Assembly (NCBI RefSeq): GCF_002836515.1
Contig: NZ_PJBC01000008.1
Span: 1-64,000 of the forward strand
Direction of reading: 5' to 3'
Length of the DNA: 64,000 nucleotides
From: Pseudomonas sp. Choline-02u-1
GTDB lineage: Bacteria > Pseudomonadota > Gammaproteobacteria > Pseudomonadales > Pseudomonadaceae
A program made the translations under genes and the position numbers. Numbering within the stretch: position 1 is the stretch's first letter; each line of letters opens with the position of its first letter. Below, piece by piece: positions 56,142 through 64,000 of the stretch. A model generated the notes under the pieces. The model was given only the letters and a program-made list of their open reading frames with translations. It made no database searches and was not told where the DNA came from.

Positions 56142-57158
56142 TCACAGTTGCAAAATCAACGTCTTCAACGGCGGTTGTTGATCCTGCGAAGGGAAGTCGG
56201 CGCCCGGGGGCATCACGCTCCACTCGCGCACCGGCCGCCCGGCCTTCTCGGCGCAGCGCAACACTTGTTCGCGCCAGTCGTCCATGCTGACTTTCGCCAG
56301 GTTGTTGCAGCAGATCAGCACGCCGTTGTCGGCGGTGGTCAGTAGCGCCGGTTTGAGCAGGCTTTGATAATCGCGCAGCAGATCGACCGTGCCGAACGCG
56401 CTTTTCGCCCATGCCGGCGGGTCGAGCAGCACCAGATCGTATTGGCGCTGTTCGAGGCGCTGATAGCTCGGCAGTTTCTGCCCGCGCCGTTGGCTGATCG
56501 GCAGGCCGGCGAGTTGGCGGATGGCTGGAAAGTAATCGGATTGAATGAATTGCATCGGCGGCAGTTGCGGGTTGAGTAAGCCGTTCTCACGACCAACCGC
56601 CAGATTGCCCTCGGCGAAATCCAGATTGCACACTTCGCGCGCACCGCCCGCCGCAGCGCTGAGACCAACGCCACAGGTATAGGCGAACAGGTTGAGCACG
56701 CTTTTGCCTGGCGCGTGATCCTTGACCCAGCCGCGGGTGTTGCGCAGATCCAGGAACAGCAGCGGATCCTGCCCGGCATGACGCCCGCGCACGCGGTAGT
56801 TCAGGCCCCATTCATGCCCGACCAGATCGGCCAGTGCAGCGTCATCGGCTTTATAGACGCTGTCTTCGCGATCGATCCGCGAATTGCCACGGGAGCGGTC
56901 GTTGTAGACCAGCAGGCTGTCGAAGCCCAGCGTCTGGTTGACCATGGCGTGCAGTTGCAGCAGATCATCACGTTCGAGCGTCTGGTGAAAACTCTGCACC
57001 AGCAGTTGCGGGCCGTAGCGGTCGATGGTCAGGCCGCCGGCACCTTCCTGGCTGCCATGGAACAGCCGATAGCAATCGGTGCCCTGGCTGTGCAGCGCAG
57101 CGAGCAGGTCCTGGCGTTGATCGAGGGCGGCGCGCAGCGCCTGATTCAAGGAAGACAT
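56142..57158 (-). CDS. Class I SAM-dependent methyltransferase (RlmI/RlmK-like)
   Basis: The 338-residue enzyme has the fold of 23S rRNA cytosine-5 methyltransferases. The SAM-binding SVLNLFAYTCGVGLSAA (motif I) and LDFAEGNLAVGREN are seen, and the catalytic-loop motif is DLVLLDPPAWAKS, with a DPP tripeptide as in RlmI. The N-terminal segment CYRLFHGSQEGAGGLTIDRYG fits a PUA-like part. I cannot name its RNA target. The ATG at 57158 (MSSLNQALRA) is preceded by AAGGCG. Confidence 0.85.
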   Translation of the reverse strand: MSSLNQALRAALDQRQDLLAALHSQGTDCYRLFHGSQEGAGGLTIDRYGPQLLVQSFHQTLERDDLLQLHAMVNQTLGFDSLLVYNDRSRGNSRIDREDSVYKADDAALADLVGHEWGLNYRVRGRHAGQDPLLFLDLRNTRGWVKDHAPGKSVLNLFAYTCGVGLSAAAGGAREVCNLDFAEGNLAVGRENGLLNPQLPPMQFIQSDYFPAIRQLAGLPISQRRGQKLPSYQRLEQRQYDLVLLDPPAWAKSAFGTVDLLRDYQSLLKPALLTTADNGVLICCNNLAKVSMDDWREQVLRCAEKAGRPVREWSVMPPGADFPSQDQQPPLKTLILQL

Positions 57159-57226
57159 GCGGGCGCCTTGCTGAGGGGAATTGGGGCGCGGGAGTTTAAC
57201 AGTTTGCCGGGGGATCGCGTGATGGC

Positions 57227-57292
57227 CTTCGCGAGCAGGCTCGCTCCCACAGTGCAATGCGATCACCTGTGGGAGCGAGCCTGCTCGCGAAG
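57227..57292. repeat. REPIN-type inverted repeat, short spacer
   Basis: cttcgcgagcaggctcgctcccacag and its exact reverse complement are separated by only 14 bases. Here the arms face outward in the order opposite to the other copies. Confidence 0.92.
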
Positions 57293-57301
57293 CTTTTGAA
57301 G

Positions 57302-59239
57302 CTATTGATTCAAACGCTTGTCGACCAGATCCTGCACCACACTCGGATCAGCCAGGGTTGAAGTGTCGCCTAGACTGTCGAGTTCATTGCAGGCAATCTT
57401 GCGCAGGATTCGCCGCATGATCTTGCCCGATCGGGTTTTCGGCAGCGCCGGCGCCCACTGAATCAGGTCTGGTTTGGCGAAGCTGCCGATCTCCTTGCTG
57501 ACGTGCGCCAGCAGGTCTTTTTTCAACGCTTCGTTGGCCTCGGTGCCGTTCATTGGAGTGACGAACGCGTAGATGCCCTGGCCTTTGACGTCGTGGGGAT
57601 AACCGACCACGGCGGCCTCGGCGATGCTGTCGTGCAGCACCAGGGCGCTCTCCACTTCGGCGGTGCCGATGCGGTGACCGGAGACGTTGATGACGTCGTC
57701 GATGCGTCCGGTGATCCAGTAATCGCCGTCCTCGTCGCGGCGGGCGCCGTCGCCGGTGAAGTAATAGCCGGGATAGGGCTTGAAGTAGGTATCGATCATC
57801 CGCTGCGGATCGCCGTAGACGCTGCGAATCTGCGCCGGCCAACTCGACTTGATCGCCAGCACGCCGCTGCCGGCACCTTTGATTTCCTTGCCGACTTCGT
57901 CGAGCAACACCGGTTGCACGCCGAACATCGGTTGCGTCGCGCAGCCGGGCTTGATTCGTTGGGCACTGACCAGCGGGCTGAGCATGATGCCGCCGGTTTC
58001 TGTCTGCCACCAGGTGTCGACGATCGGGCAGCGCTGTTCACCGACGGCATTGAAATACCATTCCCACGCTTCGGGGTTAATCGGCTCACCGACGCTGCCG
58101 AGCAATCTGAGGCTGGCGCGCGAAGTTTCCTTCAATGGTTCGGCGCCTTCACGCATCAACGCACGCAGGGCGGTCGGCGCGGTGTAGAAAATGTTCACCT
58201 TGTGCTTGTCGATCACTTGCCAGAACCGCGAACTGTTTGGGTAGCTCGGCACGCCTTCGAACATCAATGTCGTCGCACCGTTCGCCAGCGGCCCGTAGAC
58301 GATGTAACTGTGGCCGGTAACCCAGCCGACGTCGGCGGTGCACCAGAACACTTCGCCGTCGCGGTAATCAAGCACGTATTTGAAGGTCATCGCTGCTTGC
58401 AGCAAGTAGCCGCCGGTGGTGTGCAACACGCCTTTGGGTTTGCCGGTGCTGCCGGAGGTGTAGAGGATGAACAATGGGTCTTCAGCGTCCATTGGTTCCG
58501 GCGGGCAGTCGTCGCTGGCCTCACGCACCGCCTGGTGATACCAGAGGTCGCGGCCTTCGACCCAATCGACTTGGCCTTGAGTGCGCTCGACCACCACCAC
58601 GGTGCTGACGTTCGGGCAACTTTGCAGGGCTTTGTCGACGTTATTTTTAAGTGACACAAAGCGGCCGCCGCGCACGCCTTCATCGGCGGTGATCACGGTG
58701 CGGCAGTCGGCATCGAGAATCCGGTCGCGCAGGGAATCCGGAGAAAAGCCGCCGAACACCACCGAATGAATCGCGCCGATTCGCGCGCAGGCGAGAATGG
58801 CGTAGGCGGCTTCGGGAATCATCGGCATGTAGATGCAGACCCGATCGCCTTTCTTCACGCCACGGCTTTTCAGCACGTTGGCCAGCCGGCAGACGTGGTG
58901 ATGGAGTTTGTTGTAGGTGATCTGCGCCGATTCGCCAGGGTCATCGCCTTCCCAGAGCAGGGCCGTCTGCTCGCCGCGTTGGTCAAGGTGACGGTCGATG
59001 CAGTTGTAGCTGACGTTGAGCTTGCCGCCGGCAAACCAGGCCGCTTCACCGGTTTTCAGGTCATAGCGCTGCACGGTCTGCCACGGTGTGCTCCAGTCGA
59101 GAAAACGTGTGGCCTGCTCGGCCCAGAAAGCGCTGGGGTGTTCAATCGATTCGCGGTACAGGCGCCGATACTCGTCCTGGCTCAACTGAGCAGCCTGGCG
59201 CACGGCATCGGCTTTGGGGAACGTGCTGATATCGAACAT
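57302..59239 (-). CDS. acs: Acetyl-CoA synthetase (AMP-forming)
   Basis: The 645-residue enzyme activates acetate to acetyl-CoA through acetyl-AMP. Signature motifs are [13 protein letters not shown] (P-loop type), [20 protein letters not shown] (with the acetate-pocket Trp), [20 protein letters not shown] and [11 protein letters not shown]. Lys606 in the last is the residue reversibly acetylated in this family. The length fits Acs. It belongs to the conserved acs-pgi-pan order of Pseudomonas, where it is called acsB; I leave the shorter symbol because a second acs may exist elsewhere. Confidence 0.95.
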   Translation of the reverse strand: MFDISTFPKADAVRQAAQLSQDEYRRLYRESIEHPSAFWAEQATRFLDWSTPWQTVQRYDLKTGEAAWFAGGKLNVSYNCIDRHLDQRGEQTALLWEGDDPGESAQITYNKLHHHVCRLANVLKSRGVKKGDRVCIYMPMIPEAAYAILACARIGAIHSVVFGGFSPDSLRDRILDADCRTVITADEGVRGGRFVSLKNNVDKALQSCPNVSTVVVVERTQGQVDWVEGRDLWYHQAVREASDDCPPEPMDAEDPLFILYTSGSTGKPKGVLHTTGGYLLQAAMTFKYVLDYRDGEVFWCTADVGWVTGHSYIVYGPLANGATTLMFEGVPSYPNSSRFWQVIDKHKVNIFYTAPTALRALMREGAEPLKETSRASLRLLGSVGEPINPEAWEWYFNAVGEQRCPIVDTWWQTETGGIMLSPLVSAQRIKPGCATQPMFGVQPVLLDEVGKEIKGAGSGVLAIKSSWPAQIRSVYGDPQRMIDTYFKPYPGYYFTGDGARRDEDGDYWITGRIDDVINVSGHRIGTAEVESALVLHDSIAEAAVVGYPHDVKGQGIYAFVTPMNGTEANEALKKDLLAHVSKEIGSFAKPDLIQWAPALPKTRSGKIMRRILRKIACNELDSLGDTSTLADPSVVQDLVDKRLNQ

Positions 59240-59355
59240 GACGATTCCTTATTCTTGTGGTGCGACACGAATAAAGATGCGCCGAGAGGGCGAAGGGTTC
59301 AAGCCTGAACAGGAAGTCGATGGCGATCATGGAATTCAGGCATACACAGAACAAC

Positions 59356-59445
59356 TGTGGGAGCGGGCTTGCTCGCGAATACGGTGTGTCAGTCAACAAA
59401 GAGGCTGAATGATTCACCGCGTTCGCGAGCAAGCCCGCTCCCACA
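59356..59445. repeat. REPIN-type inverted repeat, 'tgtgggagcgggct' family
   Basis: tgtgggagcgggcttgctcg with its mirrored arm cgagcaagcccgctcccaca lies between acs and pgi, with a spacer of about 40 bases. Confidence 0.92.
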
Positions 59446-59488
59446 TTCGGACCATGTTGACCACAGTTTTGTGACCAACTTAGTCATA

Positions 59489-61153
59489 TCACCCGCGATG
59501 ACGCCCGCGGAAGTAGTTGATCAGGCCCTGAGTCGAGGCGTCATCGGCAACGGTTTCATCGCTGCCGACCAGACGGTTGTAGACGCCTTTGCCCAGCTCC
59601 TTGCCCAGTTCCACGCCCCACTGATCGAAGGCATTGATGCCCCAGACCACGCTCTGCACGAACACTTTGTGTTCATACATGGCAACCAGTGCGCCGAGGC
59701 GACGCGGACTGATGCGCTCGACCACCAACGTGTTGCTCGGACGGTTGCCCGGGATCACCTTGTGCGGCGCAAGTTTGCGCACGTCGTCTTCGCTCATGCC
59801 TTTGTCGCGCAGTTCGGCTTCGGCTTCTGGCAGGGTCTTGCCGAGCATCAGTGCCTGGCTCTGCGACAGGCAGTTGGCGTACAGCCACTGATGGTGGTCG
59901 GAAACCGGATTGAAGCTGACGATCGGCACGATGAAGTCAGCCGGAATCAGCTGGGTGCCCTGGTGCAGCAACTGGTGGTAAGCGTGCTGACCGTTGCAGC
60001 CGACGCCGCCCCAGATTACCGGACCGGTATCGGTCGATACTGAGGTGCCGTCCTGACGCACGCTCTTGCCATTGGATTCCATGTCCAGTTGTTGCAAGTG
60101 CTTGGTGATGTTGCGCAGGTAGTGGTCGTACGGCAGGATCGCGTGGCTTTGCGCGCCCCAGAAGTTGCCATACCAGACGCCAAGCAGGGCCAGAAGCACC
60201 GGCATGTTCTGTTCGAACGGCGCGGTCTGGAAATGCTGGTCCATGGTGTAGGCACCGGACAGCAGTTCCTTAAAGTTGGACATGCCGATGGCCAGGGCAA
60301 TTGGCAAACCAATCGCCGACCACAGCGAGTAACGGCCGCCAACCCAGTCCCACATCGGGAAGATGTTTTCTTCGCGAATACCGAACGCCACGGCTGCCGC
60401 GTTATTACTCGAGACGGCGATAAAGTGACGATACAGCTCGGCTTCCGAACCGCCCTGCGCCAGGTACCACGCACGGGCAGCCTGGGCATTCTTCAGGGTT
60501 TCGAGGGTGTTGAACGACTTCGACGAAACGATGAACAGCGTGGTCTCGGCGCGCAGTTTCTGCGTCAGCTCGTGAAACTCACTGCCGTCGATGTTCGCCA
60601 GATAGTGGCAACGCACGCCTTTCTGCGCGTAGGAAAGCAGCGCTTCGGACACCAGTTCGGGGCCAAGGAACGAGCCACCGATGCCGATGTTGACCACGTC
60701 AGTGATCGGCTTCTCGGTGTAGCCGCGCCACAGGCCGTCGTGGATGCGGCCGACCAGATCGGTGATCTGGTTGAGTACCTTGTGCACTTCCGGCATCACG
60801 TTGACGCCGTTGACCGACAACTTGTCGCCGACCGGGCGGCGCAGGGCGGTGTGCAGGGCCGGACGGGCTTCGGAGGCGTTGACGATTTCGCCGTCGAACA
60901 GCGCTTTGATTGCGCCCTTCAGATCGACTTCGTTGGCCAGACCCACCAGCAGGTTGCGGGTCTGGGCGTTGATCAAATTCTTAGAATAATCGAGAAACAG
61001 GCCGCAGCTGCTGAGAGTGAACTGATTGAAACGCTGCGGATCGGCGTTGAAGGCTTCGCGCATGCTGAAATCCTGCATCGCTTGGCGGTGATCTTTCAAC
61101 GCTTGCCAGGCGGGCAGAGCGGTAACGTCGTGAGGAGTGCGGTAGTACGCCAT
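59489..61153 (-). CDS. pgi: Glucose-6-phosphate isomerase
   Basis: The 554-residue enzyme interconverts glucose-6-phosphate and fructose-6-phosphate. The PGI signatures are [54 protein letters not shown] and the C-terminal [11 protein letters not shown]. In Pseudomonas it works mainly toward gluconeogenesis and the cyclic Entner-Doudoroff route. The start is the ATG at 61153 ([10 protein letters not shown]); a longer upstream frame lacks support. It lies between acs and panC. Confidence 0.97.
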   Translation of the reverse strand: MAYYRTPHDVTALPAWQALKDHRQAMQDFSMREAFNADPQRFNQFTLSSCGLFLDYSKNLINAQTRNLLVGLANEVDLKGAIKALFDGEIVNASEARPALHTALRRPVGDKLSVNGVNVMPEVHKVLNQITDLVGRIHDGLWRGYTEKPITDVVNIGIGGSFLGPELVSEALLSYAQKGVRCHYLANIDGSEFHELTQKLRAETTLFIVSSKSFNTLETLKNAQAARAWYLAQGGSEAELYRHFIAVSSNNAAAVAFGIREENIFPMWDWVGGRYSLWSAIGLPIALAIGMSNFKELLSGAYTMDQHFQTAPFEQNMPVLLALLGVWYGNFWGAQSHAILPYDHYLRNITKHLQQLDMESNGKSVRQDGTSVSTDTGPVIWGGVGCNGQHAYHQLLHQGTQLIPADFIVPIVSFNPVSDHHQWLYANCLSQSQALMLGKTLPEAEAELRDKGMSEDDVRKLAPHKVIPGNRPSNTLVVERISPRRLGALVAMYEHKVFVQSVVWGINAFDQWGVELGKELGKGVYNRLVGSDETVADDASTQGLINYFRGRHRG

Positions 61154-61424
61154 CGCTGCGGTTTTCCTTTTTACTTGAACGGCCTTTTGAACACGGTACA
61201 GATCAACCATGCCTTTTATCGCATGGGATCAACTGCGTCGACACGATAACTGGACACAGGGCGAATACAGTAAACCTCGCGCTGCGTTCTGTCTTGACTT
61301 TGTCTGACCAGATCCCTGTACTTTTTTAACATTCGCAGTGGAATCTGCCCGACAAACGGAGATGCGCGGAAGACTTCCACCCACCCGGCATGCCCGACGA
61401 TAATTTCTGCAGCACCGAAAACAC
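61154..61424. other. Gap between pgi and panC
   Basis: Roughly 270 bases before the repeat at 61425 hold no gene I can support. In P. aeruginosa I recall panD between pgi and panC; I see neither panD nor its remains here. Confidence 0.5.
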
Positions 61425-61515
61425 CTGTGGGAGCGAGCCTGCTCGCGAAGGCGTCGTGTCAGTCAACTTATAAGTCGCTGATACACCGCCTTCGCGAGCA
61501 GGTTCGCTCCCACAG
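61425..61515. repeat. REPIN-type inverted repeat, 'tgtgggagcgagcct' variant
   Basis: ctgtgggagcgagcctgctcg and the right arm cgagcaggttcgctcccacag flank a spacer of about 40 bases (one arm base differs) just before the panC stop. Confidence 0.9.
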
Positions 61516-61531
61516 GGAAATTCGTTGCTGT

Positions 61532-62392
61532 TTAAATCGGGCTGTCGAGATTCAGATGCAGGTTGTCGATCAACCGCGTGGTGCCGAGGAACGCTGCTAC
61601 CAGAATTACCAGATCGCGATCTTCCGCCGTCGCCGTACGCAAGCTCAGGCCATGGCGGATCTCCAGATAATCCGGACGCAGACCCGCGGCTTCCAGCACT
61701 TGCAACTGCGTAGCGATCAGCGCCGGATAGCCGCGTTCGCCTTGCTTGATCGCTTCGGCAATGTTGCTCAGCACGCGGTAGACCACCGGTGCCACGGCAC
61801 GCTGGTCTTCATTGAGAAAACCGTTGCGCGACGACAATGCCAGACCGTCCGCTGCACGCACGGTCGGCTCGCCGATGATCTGAATCGGCATGTTCAGGTC
61901 ATGCACCAGCGCGCGGATGACTGCCAGTTGCTGGTAATCCTTCTGGCCGAAAATCGCCAGATCTGGCTGGACCATGTTGAACAGCTTGCTGACCACCGTC
62001 GCCACGCCTTCGAAGTGCCCCGGACGGCTGGCGCCACACAGACCTTCGGATAATTGCGGCACGCTGACCCGGGTCTGACCGGCCATGCCATCGGGATACA
62101 TTTCTTCAACGGTTGGCGCAAACAGCAGATCGCAACCGGCTTCGAGGAGTTTTTCCTGATCGGCTGCGAGGGTGCGCGGGTATTTGTCGAGGTCTTCACC
62201 GGCACCGAATTGCAGCGGGTTAACGAAAATACTCGCGACCACGAAGTCCACTCGCTGTGTGGCCTTGGTGATCAACGCAACGTGGCCGCTGTGCAGGTTG
62301 CCCATGGTCGGCACGAAGCCGATACGCTTGCCTTCACTGCGCGCGCGGGCGACGGCGGCGCGCAGTTCGCGTACGGTTTTGACGGTGTTCAT
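61532..62392 (-). CDS. panC: Pantothenate synthetase
   Basis: The 286-residue enzyme joins pantoate and beta-alanine with ATP. The nucleotide-binding motifs are [39 protein letters not shown] and LSSRNGFLN. The ATG at 62392 overlaps the panB stop by four bases (ATGA), so translation is coupled. It is the last step in pantothenate synthesis. Confidence 0.97.
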   Translation of the reverse strand: MNTVKTVRELRAAVARARSEGKRIGFVPTMGNLHSGHVALITKATQRVDFVVASIFVNPLQFGAGEDLDKYPRTLAADQEKLLEAGCDLLFAPTVEEMYPDGMAGQTRVSVPQLSEGLCGASRPGHFEGVATVVSKLFNMVQPDLAIFGQKDYQQLAVIRALVHDLNMPIQIIGEPTVRAADGLALSSRNGFLNEDQRAVAPVVYRVLSNIAEAIKQGERGYPALIATQLQVLEAAGLRPDYLEIRHGLSLRTATAEDRDLVILVAAFLGTTRLIDNLHLNLDSPI

Positions 62393-63189
62393 GCAGAGAA
62401 TCCGTGTTCGATGCCGGGGAATGTGGTGGCTTTGACTTCGTTGACGTAAGCCTTCAACGCAGCCTGGATGCTGTCCTGACCGTGCATGAAGTTCTTGACG
62501 AATTTGGGTACACGGCCGGTGATCGACAGGCCGAGCATGTCGTGCAATACCAGTACCTGGCCGTCGGTAGCGTTGCCGGCGCCGATGCCGATCACCGGAA
62601 TGCTCACGGCCTGGCTGATTTCCGCTGCCAGTTCGCTCGGCACGCATTCGAGCAGCAGCATGGCCGCGCCGGCCTGCTCCAGCGCGATCGCATCGGCACG
62701 CATCTGGCGCGCCTGGTTCTCGTTGCGGCCCTGCACTTTATAGCCACCGAGGAGGTTCACCGCCTGCGGGGTCAGGCCCATGTGCGCACACACCGGGACA
62801 CCGCGTTCGGCCAGCAGGCGGATCGACTCCGCCAGCCACAGCTGACCTTCAACTTTGACCATGTGCGCACCGGCCTGCATCAGCAGGGCGCTGTTGGTCA
62901 TGGTTTGTTCGAGGGTGGCATTGGCCATGAACGGCAGGTCGGCGAGGATCAAGGCATCGCCATTGCCGCGCTTGACGCTGGCGACGTGGTAGGCCATTTC
63001 CGCCGTGGTCACCGGCAGAGTGCTGTCGTGACCCTGCAGGACCATACCGAGGGAGTCGCCGACCAGCAGCACTTCGACACCAGCCTCATTGCAGGCATGT
63101 GCGAAGGTCGCGTCATAGCAGGTCAGCATGGTGATCTTTTCACCTTTCTGCTTGAGGCTCTGGAGCGTGGTCAGGGTGATGGCTGGCAT
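62389..63189 (-). CDS. panB: 3-methyl-2-oxobutanoate hydroxymethyltransferase
   Basis: The 266-residue TIM-barrel enzyme makes ketopantoate from ketoisovalerate and methylene-THF. Characteristic segments are [30 protein letters not shown] (in two parts), [21 protein letters not shown] and [21 protein letters not shown]. Its stop overlaps the panC start. The start is the ATG at 63189. It is part of the folK-panB-panC strand. Confidence 0.97.
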   Translation of the reverse strand: MPAITLTTLQSLKQKGEKITMLTCYDATFAHACNEAGVEVLLVGDSLGMVLQGHDSTLPVTTAEMAYHVASVKRGNGDALILADLPFMANATLEQTMTNSALLMQAGAHMVKVEGQLWLAESIRLLAERGVPVCAHMGLTPQAVNLLGGYKVQGRNENQARQMRADAIALEQAGAAMLLLECVPSELAAEISQAVSIPVIGIGAGNATDGQVLVLHDMLGLSITGRVPKFVKNFMHGQDSIQAALKAYVNEVKATTFPGIEHGFSA

Positions 63190-63487
63190 GTAAAAAATCC
63201 TCGTTCAGGCGCTCTGGAAACTGCTGCGAGTCACGCGCGTGATTTTTCATCTACTCAGGCGCACGGTCTTGTGTCGTGCTTTGAAAGGCCTGGATTGCGC
63301 CCGTTCATGCCGGGTTGGCGGCAGCGGGACGCCTATAGTCGTGATGAGCCAACAGGAAGTCAATTGCGTGTGTTACCGCATTGTTACGCGGGCAGTGTTA
63401 CCGGCGTTACTGATGCGATTCAGCGGCGCGGCGGGCCTGATTCGGGGGATTTTTGTCTGACAAGAATCATGAATATCACCCGATCAA
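63190..63487. other. Gap between folK and panB
   Basis: About 300 bases with no coding sequence I can defend lie between panB and the inverted repeat at 63488. The folK-panB pair is usually close, so this spacer is longer than I would expect. I see no tRNA or clear promoter. Confidence 0.35.
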
Positions 63488-63576
63488 CTGTAGGAGCTGT
63501 CGAGTGAAACGAGGCTGCGATCTTTTGATCTTTAGAATCAAGATCAAAAGACCGCAGCGTTCCGCAGCTCCTACAG
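63488..63576. repeat. Inverted repeat, 'GATCGCAGCC' family, variant arms
   Basis: ctgtaggagctgtcgagtga and the mirrored gcagctcctacag are related to the other class copies. The left arm carries the cgaggctgcgatctttt form seen at 1929 and the right arm a diverged form, so it looks like a chimera of two variants. Confidence 0.75.
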
Positions 63577-63587
63577 GGGGATTTGGG

Positions 63588-64000
63588 TCAGGGCTGGAAG
63601 ATGCGTTCAAGGCCGACGAACGGGCAGGCGGCGAGCAGGTCGGAGAGGGCGCGGCCATCGGCAAGCCGCAGGTCTTGCGGCGCCAGTTCTGCGAGAGGAT
63701 AGAGTACGAACGCCCGCTCCTGAATCTGATAATGCGGGACTTTCAGCCGTGGCTCATCGATCAGGCGATCGCCGAACAGCAGAATATCCAGATCCAGCGT
63801 GCGTGGCCCCCAACGCTCCAGACGCTCACGTCCCTGCTCATTCTCGATCGCCTGCAAGGCGTCGAGCAGCTCGATCGGAGCAAGCGAGCTATCGAGGGCG
63901 ACGACAGCATTGGTGTAACGCGGCTGGCCGGGCAACAGCGAATCGCTTTGATAAAAGCTGGAAACGCCAGCGAGGGTGGTCTGCGGCAATTGCTCCAGCG
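63588..64000 (-). CDS. folK: 2-amino-4-hydroxy-6-hydroxymethyldihydropteridine diphosphokinase, 5' end cut by the window
   Basis: The visible part encodes about 137 C-terminal residues of the folate-pathway pyrophosphokinase. The signature RWGPRTLDLDILLFGD is present, with TTLAGVSSFYQSD and QPRYTNAVVALDS before it and VPHYQIQERAFVLYPLAELAP after it. The frame stays open to base 64000 (residues LEQLPQTT), so the start lies beyond the window. It is the first gene of the folK-panB-panC set. Confidence 0.93.
   Translation of the reverse strand, partial: LEQLPQTTLAGVSSFYQSDSLLPGQPRYTNAVVALDSSLAPIELLDALQAIENEQGRERLERWGPRTLDLDILLFGDRLIDEPRLKVPHYQIQERAFVLYPLAELAPQDLRLADGRALSDLLAACPFVGLERIFQP

Overview
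This window reads as a chromosomal segment of a Pseudomonas, most likely of the P. fluorescens complex. The evidence is protein-level similarity and gene order I recognise from Pseudomonas (murJ-ribF-ileS-lspA-fkpB-ispH beside a type IV pilus cluster, pilSR next to thiO, pilBCD divergent from pilA, acs-pgi-panC-panB-folK), high GC content, and many short inverted-repeat (REP/REPIN-type) elements between genes. It is mostly core genome. I see no prophage, integron, IS transposase or CRISPR array.

Layout. 1-8.9 kb: a periplasmic DUF4105/DUF3015 pair, a Lon-like AAA+ protease, a small unknown gene convergent with a large orphan lipoprotein, a UPF0114 membrane protein and a DUF6482-like protein. 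8.9-16.1 kb: FklB-type prolyl isomerase, a small gene behind a Fur-box-like site, a zinc-ribbon protein (YjdM/PhnA), ispB, then rplU-rpmA-obgE-proB-creA, and rpsT on the minus strand. 16.3-23.9 kb: murJ followed by the envelope/translation/isoprenoid run ribF-ileS-lspA-fkpB-ispH. 23.9-34.6 kb: minor pilins and pilus tip (fimT on the minus strand; fimU-pilV-pilW-pilX-pilY1-pilE on the plus strand), thiO, and the pilSR two-component system with a small PP0621-family gene overlapping pilS.

34.7-42.8 kb: bamD divergent from rluD-pgeF, clpB with a sigma-32-type promoter, a tRNA cluster (Asn, Pro, Lys, Pro) and a chemoreceptor. 42.9-46.5 kb: ndh, a 57-residue DUF3094 protein, MOSC and DUF1780 proteins, and a CbiM-like permease. 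46.5-51.9 kb: yacG-coaE-pilD-pilC-pilB divergent from pilA. pilA has a sigma-54 promoter and PilR-like sites. 51.9-57.2 kb: a BON protein behind a second sigma-54-like promoter with an elaborate palindromic upstream region, DUF2845, a large DUF748/AsmA-like protein and a methyltransferase. 57.3-64 kb: acs, pgi, panC, panB and the 3' part of folK, which runs off the window.

The genes form one coherent theme around the type IV pilus. The assembly ATPase, platform, peptidase, major pilin, minor pilins, tip adhesin and the PilS/PilR regulators are all here, in three blocks. The retraction ATPases and the secretin/alignment genes are not. Around them lie envelope and lipoprotein biogenesis (BamD, LspA, MurJ), cofactor synthesis (RibF, PanBC, CoaE, ThiO, FolK) and protein quality control (ClpB, Lon-like protease, FKBPs). 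The least explained items are the BON-gene upstream region, the two REP families, the Fur-box small gene, PP0621 beside pilS, and the orphan lipoprotein.
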